The notes: generated from the letters alone by a model not told the origin. Positions 24,801 to 38,300 are shown, counted from the first letter of the stretch. The stretch: 64,000 nucleotides of DNA from Gnetum montanum (GCA_015680685.1 MNCI01001941.1:268030-332029); one strand, 5' to 3'. Made by a program: numbers and translations.

Positions 24801-25306
24801 AAGATGCTCAACAATGGTATCACAAATGGCATGAGAGGCTTGTCCATGCGTTGTGGACATACAGAACAACGTATTACACAGTAACTAGTGTAACACCTTA
24901 TAGCTTGATTTATGGTTCTAAAGCTATTTTATCTCTTGAATTGTAGGTGCCTTCACTCTAAGTAGCCTTGATTAACTTCATCAATACTGAGCAAAACAAG
25001 GATTTGCAGATAGTAGCCCTAGACTCGATAGAGAAGCAATTTATGCAAGCGCTTGCTCACATTTAACACTATTAAGATAGGAAAAAGTGGTAGCATCACC
25101 ATAACTTAATCATGCATAAGATCAAGGAGGATGACTTAGTTCTCAAAGCCATCTGCAAGCATGTGGATAAATTCTCGGTGAATTGGGAATGATCCTTTCT
25201 TATTACTAGAGCCTACCAAAATGGTGCATTCAAGATAGCTGACATGAATAAGAATAAGCTAGCCAATCTATTCAATCATTCCTATCTAAAATCATACTAC
25301 ACATAG
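21843..25306 (+). pseudogene. pol: Element B pol pseudogene (RT, RNase H, second RNase H, integrase)
   Basis: Pol would copy the element RNA and integrate the cDNA. The module starts MSTWKQINLP and carries the family's pre-RT segment (to ~22190). RT follows (about 22200-22960), with 'VAPKKNGSIHICID' and an active-site box reading NDHVDD, where the usual Tyr is His. Next come a connection/first RNase H region (about 23040-23420) and a second RNase H (about 23580-23900) with 'MHFDGASTTHGAS' and 'CTNNIVEYEGLI'; this dual RNase H is a hallmark of plant Tat elements. Integrase (about 24240-25306) has 'DIIGSITPKSS' and 'YFTKWVEA', but the second Asp box is destroyed. Many TAG/TAA/TGA stops and frameshifts are present. 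A TGA replaces the Arg codon at 22654-22656 in the QRAM-like motif. Confidence 0.85.
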
Positions 25307-25889
25307 TTAACAATCATCAACAAGTGAGCCTACTTTCAATAGTCCACTATGACCTATGCTAGAGGTAGGCAAGACTGTGCTAGCCCAATGTAGGCATAGA
25401 AAAAGGTGCCAATTTTGCATCAAAAAGAAGAACCCCCTTCACATGTCCAAGCTCTCCCAATAGCCTTATAGCCCCATATCATGGCTTGCTAAGGCCTAAA
25501 ACTAGTAAAATCTAACCTTGTTTGACTAGTATAAGATAATTTCTACCATATGTAGTCCATTCTCATAGATAAGATGTTATTTTCTAGCCTTGTTTTTCAT
25601 TATTGACCTTCTTTCTCATCAATGAACTTTATACAACCTCTATATAATTTCATGCTTTTTCATGTTCATCTTATTTTCTCTTTCATGTCCATTGATTAAC
25701 TTTATAGCCTTTGTTTAATCCCATTAAGCAATATCTATCTCTTATAGCCTTAGTTGACCTTTTTTGCACTTTAGTTTTTCATTGAAATAACATATGTTTA
25801 CATGTTTACCAAAATTTTTTATATCATTTTAGCATGGATTACCCATCTTTACCTAGGTGCCCCTTAATGTGCTTATGGCTGATGTGTAG
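25307..25889 (+). other. Pre-pol spacer of the second pol copy
   Basis: Sequence from about 25420 ('catggcttgctaaggcctaaaactag', 'accatatgtagtccattctc') is homologous to 21190-21840 upstream of the first pol. The junction between elements B and B' therefore probably lies at about 25310-25430. Confidence 0.6.
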
Positions 25890-28800
25890 GATTGAAGTAT
25901 AGATACTTAGAAGCAAATTGGCTTACCTTTGAGCTTGAGTGGGCCTCATGGTGATGTTGAACAATGCATTCATCTTGGTTGTATAGACCTTGAACATGAG
26001 AGCCTTGCCAACTACATGACCTTAATTGAAAACCTCTAAAGTGGCTTGAAAACCTAGTTAAAACCCTTGATCTAGAGGATGGTGACAAAACTGAAGATTC
26101 ATATCACAACACATAGTGATGAGGAGAAAACCCTCAAACTAAGTTCCTCACTGGAGCCTCAATAGGCTTAAGACATCACCAAGGTCCTACAAGACAACAT
26201 TAAAGCCTTTATTTGGTCATATGAAGATATGCTAGGCTTAGATCCACATCTAGTCCAACACAACATCATACTTGATCCTATCATTAAACTAATTAAGTAT
26301 AAAGTGTGTAAGATTAGACCTGATTTGGCCTTGGTACTTCTTAATGAAATTACCAAACTCTACCAAGCTAGTTTCATTAGAGTTATTGAGTTTGCAAATT
26401 GGGTGTCTAACATTGTGGTAGTCCCTAAGAAAAATGGAAGTATCTATATTTACATCAATTTTTGAGATCTAAATAAGGTAACAATCAAGGATGATTTTCC
26501 TTTGCTAGTATTGATCAACCCATTGATACTATAACTAGACATTCCTTGTTATCCTTTATGGATGGGTTCTCAAGATACAACCAGATTAGGATCAACCCAA
26601 ATCATCAGCTACGTACAATCTTCATGATCCCTTGGGTACCTTTTGTTATACCATGATGCCTTCAACCTTAAGAATGTAGGAACAACCTATGAAAAGGCTA
26701 TGATGTACATCAAGTCCATGGTGGCCAATCAACCTTACATGTTAGGTTTTCTCAATGATTATGTAGATGATATAGCTATCAATTCAAAGGTGGCCAATGA
26801 CCATGCTAATGACCTAGACCTTGTGCTTAAATGGTGCCTCAAGTACAACCTTAGGATGACCTCCAAGAAGTGTGTCTTCAGTGTCAAGATTGGTAAGATG
26901 CCTAGCTTTGTAGTATCTAAAGCTGGGATTCATGTCGATCTTGATAAGGTTAAGGTCATATCCAATTAGTAGCACCTACCAACCTTAAGGAACTTCAAGG
27001 ACTACAAGGTAGATTGCCATTCATTTGTAGGTTTATCGCTAGGCTCATAGATAAGTTACAACCCATGCAACACTTATTAATAAAGGGGTTCATTATGAGT
27101 GGACGGCTCAATGCTAAGAGGCCTTTGAAAACCTTAAGAGAGAATTGGCACAACTACCAAAAATCTATTCTGCACAATAGGTTACACCATTTTACATTAA
27201 CCTTTCCATCTCTAACACATCCATCGCTTCTCTACTTTCTCAAAAACATGATGATGAAGTAAAGATACTAGTATATTACCTTAGCCATGCATTAGTTGCC
27301 CATAAGAAAAAATATTCTAAAGTAGATAAGTACTATTTAGCGCTAGTCTTCTCACTAAAGAAGTGAAGAGATTACCTCTTTAGAATCCAAGTCAATGTCT
27401 TTTGAAAGGACAACATACTTAGAGCCATAATGACCAAAATCTATGAAAGTGGCTAAATAGCCTAGTGGAAAGCGATAACCACAGAGTTCAACCTTCATTA
27501 TGTCTCTCAATCTTCAATGAAAGGTCAAGCTATATTGTACAAATCACTATTTCACCTATTAAGAACCAAGGAATGATAGATCCTAATTTTATAGATGAAA
27601 ATGTCAACACTGTTAGCCAAGTATCCAATGGTTATCAAGAAGTCATGTACTTTGATAGAGTTTCAACTACCCATGGGGCTAGTGCCATTGTTATCATAAC
27701 ATTTCCATATGGTGAAATCCAACCATTCACCTATCATTTTGAGTTTTCATGCACTAATAACATAGCAGAGTATGAGGATTTGATAAGGGAAATGATGGTA
27801 GTTTGTGACCTAGGAATTAAACATTTGATAGTCAGATGTGATTCACAACTTGTGGTTAACCAAGTAACCAAGGTTTACATGTGCAAAGCCAAATATTTAC
27901 AAAATTATTGTGACTTAGAAAAGTAACTCTTACAACATTTTACAAATGTAGATATTCAAAAAATACCTCAAAACAAAAATGCTATAGCTGACACCATCAT
28001 AATGCTAGCCCTCAATGTTATACTTGATGTGTTTAGTAAGTTTTCGATCTTAACTGTGGACTCTGCTATCCCCATCATGCAAAGAAATGAGGATAACCTT
28101 GTGGCAATAGTTCATATTGCTCCTATAAGAGAGTGGTATAATAATATAAACTATTATCTTATGCATTGTGAGTCTTCAAGAGCCCTAATTGCTACTTAAA
28201 AGGATGTTGTATACAAATGATTGAAGTAGTATGTCATCATAAGTGACAACACATTATGTCGACAATCCTATGATGGCATACTCCTAAAGTTCCTAGGTAA
28301 AAATGAAGCCAGAATAGTCCTAGAGGAGATTCACAAAGGTGATTGTAAGGAACTTATAGGACCTAGAGCTATGATTGGTAAGATTAGACGATTAGGCTAC
28401 TATTGGTCCCATATGGAAAATAACTGCATGTAGAAGGTTAAACGTTGTGACACATGCCAACAACATAACAACCTTATACATGTACCACCAAATAAGTTAC
28501 ATACCACTCAAATGACTTGGCCATTTCAATGATGGGGGTTGGATATCATTAGGCCTATAACACCTAAATCTTCAGCTAGGCATAACTTCATCATCATCAC
28601 AACTGAATACTTTACTAAATGGGTTGAAGTTATTTCCTTGAGAAAGACGACATCTAAACAAGTCTGTAAATTTACCCTAGATAACATTGTAGCCTATTTT
28701 GGCATACCCATGACCATAGTTATAGAAAATGGACCACAATTTAGTAGCTAAGAAACCAAATATTTCTTCGGCATTAAGCATTCTTTATCCTTGCCTTATT

Positions 28801-29365
28801 ACCCTCAAGCCAGTGAACAAGCTAGCTAAGTAACAAGGTCATCATTAACTTGCTTTAAAAGATGCTCAATAATAGCAAGTGCAAATGGCATGAATGGTTG
28901 GTTCATGCACTTTGGGCTTACAAAACAACATACCATACCACAATGAACATGGTCCCTTATATCCTTGTTTATGGTTCTAAAGTTGTTTTACCTTTTGAAT
29001 TGCAGGTATCATCACTCTAAGTACCCTTAACTAACTTCATCGATGATGAGAAAAACAAAAAGCTATTGATAGAAATCCTAGACTCAGTGGAGGAGCAACG
29101 TATGCAAGCACTTGCTCACATCGAACACTATCAAGAGAAGTAGAGGAGGAAATACCACCATAACTTGATGATGTGTAAGATCAAGGAAGGTGACCTAGTC
29201 CTCAAGGCTATCCATGAGCACATAGATAAATTCTTAGCCAACTAGGAAGGGCCTTTCTTGGTTACTAAAGCCTATGGTAATAATGCATTTAGAATAGTAG
29301 ACATATATGGAAATGAGTTGGTCAATCTAGTTAATCATTCCTATCTCAAACCATACTACATGTAG
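25890..29365 (+). pseudogene. pol: Element B' pol pseudogene (second, tandem copy)
   Basis: It repeats the domain order of the preceding pol. The pre-RT segment leads into RT (about 26210-26970) with 'VVVPKKNGSIYIYI' and an intact-looking YVDD box ('NDYVDDIAIN', about 26755). A second RNase H (27640-27926) keeps the acidic pattern 'YFDRVS ... NIAEYED ... RCDSQLVVNQV'. Integrase (28250-29365) has 'DIIRPITPKSS', 'YFTKWVEV' and 'IENGPQFSS', where the usual catalytic Asp is Glu, and ends at TAG 29363-29365. Frameshifts and stops abound. It differs from the first pol by many substitutions and belongs with the LTR at 30334 and element R. Confidence 0.85.
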
Positions 29366-30320
29366 CCTGTAGCAGCTACAAATCATCATCAAGTGAGCTT
29401 GATCCCCATGGTCCTCTATGATGTTAAACTAGCACCATAGCCTAATGAGTCCTCAAATCAACAATGCAACCTACTAGGGCCTTCAACTAGTAGCATGTGA
29501 CCTTGGGTAGCTAGATTTTTTAAACCATCCTTCATGGCCTAATGTATCCTATTGTAACAACATGATTTATCTCTCTGGTTTTCTGGTCCTCTTGGATTTA
29601 TGTTTGTAGGATGAATCTTAGAGCCATCACAATGGTACAACTCATCATACCAACAAGTCATCACATGACCTTCATGCACAAGAATCAATGAGTTTGTACT
29701 AAGAGTGCTTATTCCACATCATTTCCCTTTAAGCCCAACCCCATAGCCTAGGTACAACCTTTCATACCTTAAGCAACAATGTTGACCTATGCTAATACTT
29801 ATAAATCATGGCCATGCCACATCCCTTCATTATGCTACACCACAAGTCCACTTGAATGTAACACATCTCATTTGGTGGGAAAACATTAAGTCCATCAAGC
29901 ATGACACACCTCATTTCATGGGGAAGCCTCAAGTCCACTTAAATATAACACATCTCATTTAATGGGACAACACTAAGTCCATTAAGCTTAACACTCATTC
30001 AATGGGAAAACTCCACGATTGTTTTGTGTAACACACCTCACTCAATAGGAAAACCACATCAAAATTAGTCTAAGAAAAGTGTTGATTTCTCAAATGCATT
30101 TGCTAGGTGAGCCACACCATTTGATCGATATTTATTATTCCTCATGACCATGTCTTCATGACCTCATTACCATGTCATCATAGCCTCACTCCATCATCAT
30201 GAGCACTCTTGAGGATAGTTCAATACTATTGAATCAAGTGAAAAGAAATTGGTGATGGACCTGTAGTGGTGTTTTGTATTCTCTGTTGATGTCTCTCATG
30301 TCAATCCTCTAAACATCAAC
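29366..30320 (+). other. Element B' 3' region
   Basis: Non-coding. It starts with boundary words ('atgatgttaaactagcacc', 29422) and contains a tandem array at about 29840-30060 ('acacatctcatttaatgggacaacactaagtcca' units), which is the reverse complement of the array in element R. Confidence 0.65.
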
Positions 30321-30333
30321 AAAAAGGAACCAA
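30321..30333 (+). promoter_or_regulatory. Polypurine tract of element B'
   Basis: AAAAAGGAACCAA directly before the LTR start TGAAGCACC. Equivalent to the tracts at 7255-7270 (minus) and 63815-63827. Confidence 0.75.
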
Positions 30334-32182
30334 TGAAGCACCACCAAAATTCATGTTGGAAATCCTACTTTTCAGCTTGAGAAAAAGTTTCATTGTAAAT
30401 GTAAGATATGGAGTACATAAGCTACAATCTTGCATATTTCAACATTTTGGGTTTGAAAAATGCTTCAAAAATTATTATTGTCTCATTTCCCAACTAAACA
30501 TAGGTACCCCATGTCCATATCTAGGCTTGGGAAGGCCAAAAATGCCTGTAAAACTACTAAAAAATGGCATTTTCATGAGTTTTTGTAGTAGTATAGCCCC
30601 AAGTACACTAGAGCCAGCTTTAGTAGGCTCAGTAACTAAAGTAGTCATAGTAGCTACAGTAGCCACAGTAGCTATAGTAGCCATAGTAGTCAGTGTAGTC
30701 ACCATCACTAGGACTAGGTAGAGATGAAACATTGACATTGTTGGGATGGCCAGTTTTCTGATAATAGCTAGCATATGCATCCCTAGACAACAATGACTAG
30801 ACATCAGTCTTCACTAGGCATGGGATTTCTAGCAGGTTTCACCATTTCCACAGTTTCCATCTATCTTTCTATTTCCCAATACTTCTCCATTCCTATTTCT
30901 GAAAGTCTTTAGTGTAGCCATAAAATCCTATTTACTATTTATAGTAAATGGATGGGTTTTGTGAGTATAGTCGATTCCAAACTTATGAAAAATAGCAAGT
31001 ACGCTAGTAGTAGTTGGTTGACTATGCTAGTAGTAGTTGGACTAACTACGTTGGTCATAGTTGGATGACTATGTTGGTAGCACTTGGACTAACTACGCTG
31101 GTAGTAGTTGGATGACTATGCTTGTAGTAGTTGGTTGACTACATTGGCAATAGTTGGTTAACTATGTTGATAGTAGTAATTGTTATGAATCCACAATCAA
31201 TGCCAGTTTGTCAACAATTAATGGTAGTCCTAAAAATAACAATCGTAACCTATAAAAAGCCAACATTAACATAATTTCTAGGTTCTAAATTTTTGACATG
31301 GGCATGACATAGAGGTTCTAGATTTTGAAATTTTGAGATCATACACAATAATCCAAAACACTTGGTATTCACAAGACTTGGCATTTTCAACACCACTTTG
31401 ATGGTAACACTATTTTCCATTTTCAAAACCATTTCCATTTTCCATCAAGCCCACTAGCAACCTGGTTACATTTCTAGTAGCAAAAACTAGTACTATGCTA
31501 GACGTGCACACCTCCATGTAACTACCATTGCTACTAAAATTGTAAGCCCTTCCTCATTTCCATCTCCATTGGCATCCACCAAAGCCCATTGCAATTGTTA
31601 CATTTTTGCTTATTAGTGCTGTTTGGTGGTAGAAATTGGGATTACGCTAGGCATAGAGACTCCCATGTAGTTTCCATTGCCCTAAACATGCAACACTAAT
31701 TCCATTTGCATGTAGCACATTTGGTAGAAACTAACAGGAAGCTATAGCAAGCTAAAACTAAGAAGTGACTAGATCATGGAGGTATCCTTCATCTCTCTCC
31801 AATGGACTCCAAGCTTCGACCAGTAGCTTCTTATGTCTTTTGGCACAAACTTGTACACTGTGAAATCACATTCTTTTATAAATTTTTTGTTTCATGTTGT
31901 GCAAGTGTAGTTTCCATTTCAATTTCTACATTCATATTTTATAACTATGATTCTATTTTCCCTTTCCATGTTCAGTATTCTATCCATTTATGTTTTTGAT
32001 TGCATTCAAAGCCATCTTTCAACACGAAACCTGTTTTGTATTCCATGAGTTCCTAGGTGATCTATTGAACCATCCAAGGCATCCTAGATCTCATTTTTTG
32101 CAGAGGCCCTTGGGATCCATGGGTTGAGGCTACTACACTGAATCTCTCAACTTTCTAGCAATTGATTTTTTCATTTGCAACA
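30334..32182 (+). mobile_element. Element B' 3' LTR
   Basis: Starts TGAAGCACCACC after a PPT and ends near 'tttgcaaca'. About 1.85 kb. TATAAAAA at 31251. It contains GTAGCCATA-type short repeats (30640-30720) and a field of 'gactatgctagtagtagttgg' (30990-31190). Very similar to element R's LTR, less so to element B's. No matching target duplication was found because the left partner LTR is of another subfamily. Open frames at 30353-30804 and 31250-31438 fall inside it and are shadows. Confidence 0.8.
31251..31258 (+). promoter_or_regulatory. TATA box of element B' LTR
   Basis: TATAAAAA in 'gtaacctataaaaagccaac', equivalent to the boxes at 9754 and 6258-6265. Confidence 0.6.
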
Positions 32183-32940
32183 GTTGCAATATTCAAGACT
32201 ATACTTGTAGGAGAGCTATTTAATTTCTTGATTTATGGTAAGAGATAGCTGAAAGAAATAGATGATTAATTCTATTAAAAAATAGTAAATTCCTTAAATT
32301 AATTTCTTATCTCTTAAATAGGTTTTCAAAGTTATATACAATTAGGTACATAAGCTCATTTACCAGGAAAGGCTACTTGGGAGCATCTGTGTCTTGGTGG
32401 TACCAAAGAACAACAACCACCTAAAATAAGTTTAATCAAAAAGTTGTCCTATGGTAGAGTCATCCACAATTCTACCACAATAGCTTTAGCTGATGCTAGA
32501 AGGAAGGATAACCTTGCTAGTATAACCTTTCCCTTTTTGCACTAGAAGTAGGCAACATCACTATGTTGGTATGAAATTTGCTAATCAAGATGGCACTTTC
32601 TCTGGTATCGTAGGCAGAAATTCTATTCAATATTTTTATTGAGAATAGATGATATGTCCTAATTTTGAAGTAAATCTCTTTGGCTATAGATAATCCACTA
32701 TATTTTTTTCATCTATTTCATAGGTCCTTTGTAACCATAATTTTCTTGACTTTGTGTTGGACCTAGTAGATATTTGAGCAATGTTGTATCTGATGTTAGT
32801 GCCCTAGCTATTGCTTCAGTTGAAGTATGACATTGTGATCCCCTCTACTTTTATCGTAGCATCATCAAGTTGGTTCTTCTAGAATTAGTAGACTTCTACC
32901 AAGTATCGTTCACTATTACTTGAGATAGTAGGCCATAGAA
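32183..32940. other. Unassigned sequence between B' and D
   Basis: Nothing recognised. It may include the end of the left LTR of element D, whose boundary I could not place. It does not continue element R or A, so the old insertion site is not restored here. Confidence 0.35.
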
Positions 32941-35522
32941 GAAAGGCTTGTAGCTACTCGTAAGTCTCATTAGGAGCATACTCCATGAATGGTCCAAAAT
33001 TCAATTCCACTATATAGTGAACATAATGAACTTTTCTTGGATAGCTTGAAGACACTGTTTGGAGAGTGTAAGGCATTGTTCTTGCCTAGGAACAAGGGGG
33101 GCATTAGCCTTTGCCTACACAGATTTCCCTATTGTAGGTGTGAGTTTATGGATGTTGTAGTTCTAGGTCTCATGCTTCGTAGGAGGAGTTTTTTCTCCTA
33201 TTGGTCCTTTACCTCTTCCCTTGGGCTGATTCTCCCTTGGTTATGATGGTCCCTCCACTTCAAGTCTCTTGGGAGGCATCTACAATCATGAATAATTTTA
33301 ATTTTACCCAACAAACTGAGAAAAATTCTTTAATGATTCATAATCCTTAAATTCTTGGGTTTGATCAAAATCATTCCTTGGTATTAACTTCATTTCTAAT
33401 TGGGATTACAGAGTTACAAAAAATTTGTAACTTGGATAAATCCTTCTACAAGAAAAAATCTTAATTGAAGAATCTTTTGATATTTACAAAGAAATTTATC
33501 CTCTATGACCTATCACAATCATTAATTTTGTGTTTAAAGTATGTTTGAATTATTATTTAGAAAGAATCATTAAGTTTATAAGCCTCTTTAAGGTTAAAAT
33601 ATGGTCTTTTCTTATTGTTCTTATCCTTACTTTACTCTTCTAAGCATTAGAAGAATTGGATGCAACTCACACAAACTACATGTAGTACTTTTTTCCACTA
33701 CTAAGTCAATTACTTTGTGAGCAAAAAGAAATGATAATGGCTCAAATTAGAGTTGCAACAAGGAAGATATGGCTCTTGGAAGTTTGAGGGTCAGAGAAAC
33801 AACATGAACTTCCTACGTGTGAAATGACAAAATGAAAACTTTTCTAACACCTCATGCACATATATAGGTTTTATAAGTGATACATCGTAGATACAACATC
33901 ATGAATGCAATATTGTAGGGGTTAATACATTGCATTTACAATATCACCCTTGAATTTTTCAAGATTTTGTGTAATTTTTAATGGAAAAATTAGATAAATT
34001 GGTTATTTTGGAAGGTATAGAAAAAGTAGGGTTCTTAATCATAGTTTATGGCTAGAATATAATATTTTTTTATTAAAATTATGTGAAAGGAGGAGTTTAG
34101 GCAAGGTAGGTTAATTAAGCTTTTGAGGAGATGTTTGGTGAAAATTGCTAAGTTTATGAATGAAGATGAGTATGTAAGAAAATAACAATGGTCATGTAAG
34201 TGTTCTAGACACACAAGATGATGTGGGATTGATCATCAAGTATGAAGCATAAGTGTTATAAAAGTGGATCCTCCCACACATAGGCTCTAGCCTTTAGTGC
34301 CTTTGTAAAACCACACCTATAAGTGTTTGTAGGAACTCAAGTAGTTGAATGTAAAACATACCTATCTTCAAAAAATACACATGTTAGTATTTTCTTAGTA
34401 AGAAAATAATACTATAATATAAAAAATCATTAAATTATTATTATATATAGTAGTGAGATGGAATGGTAGTAGTAGGGATTGTAGAAAATGTGGCATAAGG
34501 TGCCTTACCATTGGGATAATGAGTTCTATGTGTAATGTGTGGTTAGAATGATCATTAACCCTTCCGTCCAAGATTCAAACCAAGTCCATACCACTTACCA
34601 GTGACATTGTATTGTATCATCTTAAAAATAACAACTATAAGACTATCACCATTGTAAGGAATATTAACACTTGATAATGAAGTACAAGGAAGCAATTTAT
34701 TAACAACATAGTTTATTTTTAAGGGAGCCTTGGCCATTGGATAGAGGAGTGCATTTAGGCATGGGTAACATATATTTATAGCCATGTAATCAATGTGAGT
34801 CCAAGAAAACTTGAGATTTCTAAGAAATCACCTACCTTCAAGCATGGGTAAAATGTCTTTCCAATGGAACCCATAGAAATTTTATTATGTGTATTTATTA
34901 TATCATTACTGTGTTAACCTTACCAGAGTACTTATCTTAGAACATACTTTCATTTTTCCTTAGAAATCAACTAAATAATACAACTTGATAGTAGGATAAG
35001 ACTTATAGTAATAGTCTTAGAGAATCCACAAATCCCTTGATGTCACACTCTATTCATTCCCACTTGGTCCTTTACTCTTCCATACAAGCATAATGATCAT
35101 TGGTTTATTTTAGTTTTATTATGAAATGAATGTCATTATGTTCATGGTAAGAACCTCTTATTATTGGAAATGAGTGGATGGATGATGTGGTCTCACTATA
35201 CATATAATTAGTTTTTCAATGATTTGATAACAAAGGGTGAAATTCTCATTGTTTTGACTACTTCTTGTTTTATTCCTTTACACTTGAGTAAAAAAATCAA
35301 TAAAAATATGTAAATGAAAAATAGTAAAAATTAATAAAGAACCAAAAATAGGTAAAAAAGGAAAAATGTATAAAGAATTTCAAAGATATTAAAGAATGAA
35401 AAATGTTTAAGAAATGGAAAAAGTATAAAATACTGGGAAAGATATTAAAGAATGTAAATATTGGTAAGAAATGTGAAAAGTTTGAAAAATATATAAAAAT
35501 AAGTTTTGGTGCCTAAGTGTCA
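32941..35522 (-). mobile_element. Element D: 3' LTR (left copy), reverse orientation
   Basis: Segments match the block at 42780-44970: 'ggtccaaaattcaattccactatatag', 'ttatgatggtccctccact', 'agtccataccacttacca', 'aggcatgggtaacat', and an A-rich start with 'aaagatattaaagaatg' units (35280-35500). On the minus strand it begins TGACACTTAGG at 35522 after a G-rich tract. The lower-coordinate end is not defined (somewhere at or below 32941). Chance open frames inside (32989-33246, 34555-34785) are not genes. Confidence 0.65.
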
Positions 35523-35540
35523 AGCTTGATACCCCCATAG
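35523..35540 (-). promoter_or_regulatory. Polypurine-like tract of element D
   Basis: The minus strand reads GCTATGGGGGTATCAAGCT just before the LTR start, the place expected for a PPT. The purine run is short (GGGGG), so the call is tentative. Confidence 0.4.
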
Positions 35541-36099
35541 CTACCATCAAGAGTAGAGACTTAGATGATTAAATGGACGATGAACAGTTTAGCATGCAAG
35601 GTAGATTCTTTAGAGGAGTAGGGAAAGTCATAGAATGGATTCACACGTTGAATATTGATAAGAAGAAGTTTCTTTTGGTTCATCAAGTGATATATTTTCA
35701 TTACATTTGATTAGTATGTAGAGTTAATTACATAAGATCTTTCCCATAAGACTTGAAACTTAGTCTTTTGTGAAATATGATTAGGATTATAATAAAGGAT
35801 TTTATCACTAGGCTTGATGGATACTTGTTTAATCTTGCATCATGTCTACATTTGAAATAATTTTTTATGAGTTTCATTACTCATTTTAGCTATTAGTCAA
35901 TTTTCATCAAAGAGATTAATATTCATTAATCGTTCTTTTTGAGCTAAGTTTAGGTCTAGGTCAAGGATACTCTACCTATAGCTATAAATCAATCCTATAG
36001 GTATAGGTAGAGTATTAGGTATAGGTTTAGGTAAATTAACTCATATGGTAAATATACTATAGGATTGATTTATATCCCCATAGAGAATTATTAAGTTTA
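35541..36099 (-). other. Element D 3' region
   Basis: Non-coding spacer between integrase and PPT. It contains an imperfect repeat of 'ctataggattgatttatagc' and its complement near 35980-36080. Confidence 0.4.
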
Positions 36100-38300
36100 G
36101 TGCTCTAGTTATTTCTATATCAACTAACAATTCTAGTTAATATTCTTATGATTTCTCCATTAGTGACTTTAGCTTGATCATTCGCTTGGGGGTGATAAGG
36201 TGTAGTTTAATTTTTTGTTGACCCCAAGTTGTTGCATTAGATTCTTAAATGTAGATCTAGTGAAATGAGTCCTGTTTTCTGATATTAGCATGTGTGATAC
36301 TCCAAATCAATTCCCCACATGTTGTTGAAAGAATTTTTTAGCTATTATAGCCATGCAATGCTTAACTAAAGCTACTTATACCCACTTGGTGTAGTAATCA
36401 ACAGTCACTATAATGTAAAAATTTTCATTCAACATCAATGTAATGGGTCCCATAAAATCAATTCCTCAAACATCAAAAGGTTTTAATGGTTGTATCTACT
36501 ATTGTGATCCTTCGTTTTTGGAAGTCAGTCCCTTCAAATCTTTGACATCTTTCATAATGAATTGATGTGTGTCCCTAAATATTATAGGCTAGAAGTAGCA
36601 TGCCATCATTAGTTTTAGTGTTGTACACCATCCCACATAGTAACCATCACATGGTCCTTTATGCACATCTTGCAGGACTCTTGGTGATTTTCTTTCAAAA
36701 TACATCATCTTATCAATTCATCAAAACATATCTTGTAAAGGTTTTCATTAATTTTCATATACCTTTTTACCCTATGGAGAAACTATTCTTTATTCTTCTT
36801 ATCTCATTCAATAAGAAGTTCTTATGTGGTAATATATTTCATGTAATTAGTGATCCATGACTTCACTATTAAGTCTACAACCATTGTTATCTTTGTGAAT
36901 AAATCTTTGTTGGGAAATTAGTCTGACAATGGTTGTTCATTTTTTAAGATTTCTATCTTAATCTTAATAGATGATTAATCACAAAATTTTCAATTCATTT
37001 CTTATCAATCATCATGATGTTAAATTCTTGTAATATGATGAGCCATCTTATTACTCTTGGATCTACCATTGGTTTATTTATTAGAAACTTGATGGCACTA
37101 TGATTGGTATGGACATAGATGGAGTACCTAAGCACCTAATGCATTAATTTTTAAAGTAGGTATACCACAACCATAAGTTCCTTTTCTATAGTTGTATAAT
37201 TAAGTTATGCCTTGGTGATGCCTCAATTCATGCAGTGTATGTAATAAGGTTATTTCTGATTGTTAAGTTTAGTCAACACTACTTCTAATGTGTAGTTAGA
37301 AGCATTTTTCATAATGTGGAAAGGCTTGGACCAATTTAGAGCTCAGAGAATTAGTATCTTGATTAGTTTCTATTTTAAAGTCTTGAATGCTTTCTCATAT
37401 TGTTTTAGCCATTGAAATGGTGCATCCTTCCTTGTTAGTTCAACTAGCAATTTTGCATATTTTGAGAAATTTTTAATGAATCTCGTATAGTGTCTTGTAT
37501 GGCTAGGAAATGATCTAACATCTTTAATTATTTGTGGATTTTAAATTATGTTTTGAATAAGTTTGATATTTTCTAAATCTACCTTAATTCCTTTATGAAA
37601 TACCTTATGTCCTAGAATTATATCATCTTGAATCATTAAGTGGCTCTTTTTCCAATTGAGCTTTAAATTAGTTTCAACACATATTTTCAAGACTTACTCT
37701 AAAAGATTCATGGCTTGTTTGAAGTCAAGCCAATATGTGGAAAATTTATCTATAAGTACTTCAACTCCATTACCAATCTTCTTTTGAAAGATGCTAAGTG
37801 CAAGTCATTGAAAAGTGGCAGTAGCATTACATAGGCCAAAGGACATTTTATTATATGCAAATGTTCCCCATGGACTAGTGAACGTTGCCTTCTCCTAATC
37901 TTCCAGTGTGATATAGATTTGATTATATCCATTATTTCCATCTAGGAAGCTATAGTACAATGTCCCACAATGGTGTCTAGGACTTCATCAATAAATGACA
38001 AAGGGAAATGATCTTTAAATATCACCATGTTTAATAATAAAAAATTAATAAAGACTCTCCACTTGCCATCTTTCTTTGTAACAATAACTAATGGGCTTAC
38101 CTATTAACTATCTACAATTGAATAGATGAATCTTTCCTTTAATAGTTTTTCCAACTCTTGTATGATAGCTTTTTTAACTTTGGGGTTCAATCTTCTTTGA
38201 GGTTAGTGGTGTGCTTTAATGGCTAGGTTTGTGTAGATTAGATGTTGATAGATGTGTAAATCAATGCTCATGATCTCATCATAGGACCATGTAAATGAAA
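36100..38300 (-). pseudogene. pol: Element D pol pseudogene (RT, RNase H, integrase)
   Basis: Read on the minus strand, RT starts near 38180 ('KAIIQELEKLLKERFIYSI'), then 'SPLVIVTKKDGKWRV' and 'EDQEKATFTSPWGTFAY', followed by 'KMSFGLCNATATFQ' (about 37830). The active-site box reads LIDK in place of the usual (Y/F)IDD. An RNase H region lies at about 36960-37420. Integrase core is at about 36540-36150: 'DFMGPITL', 'DYYTKWV' and a stretch near 'ISENRTHF' for the second acidic position. The 'EDQEKTTF..PFG(T)(F/Y)AY' style differs from the Tat elements here, so D is another Ty3/gypsy clade, perhaps Athila-like. Multiple stops and frameshifts make it dead. Confidence 0.75.

Noticed and set aside
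9063-32182. A single 23-kb element with paired LTRs
   Set aside because: The two outer LTRs are different subfamilies and two pol modules are present, so it is a composite.
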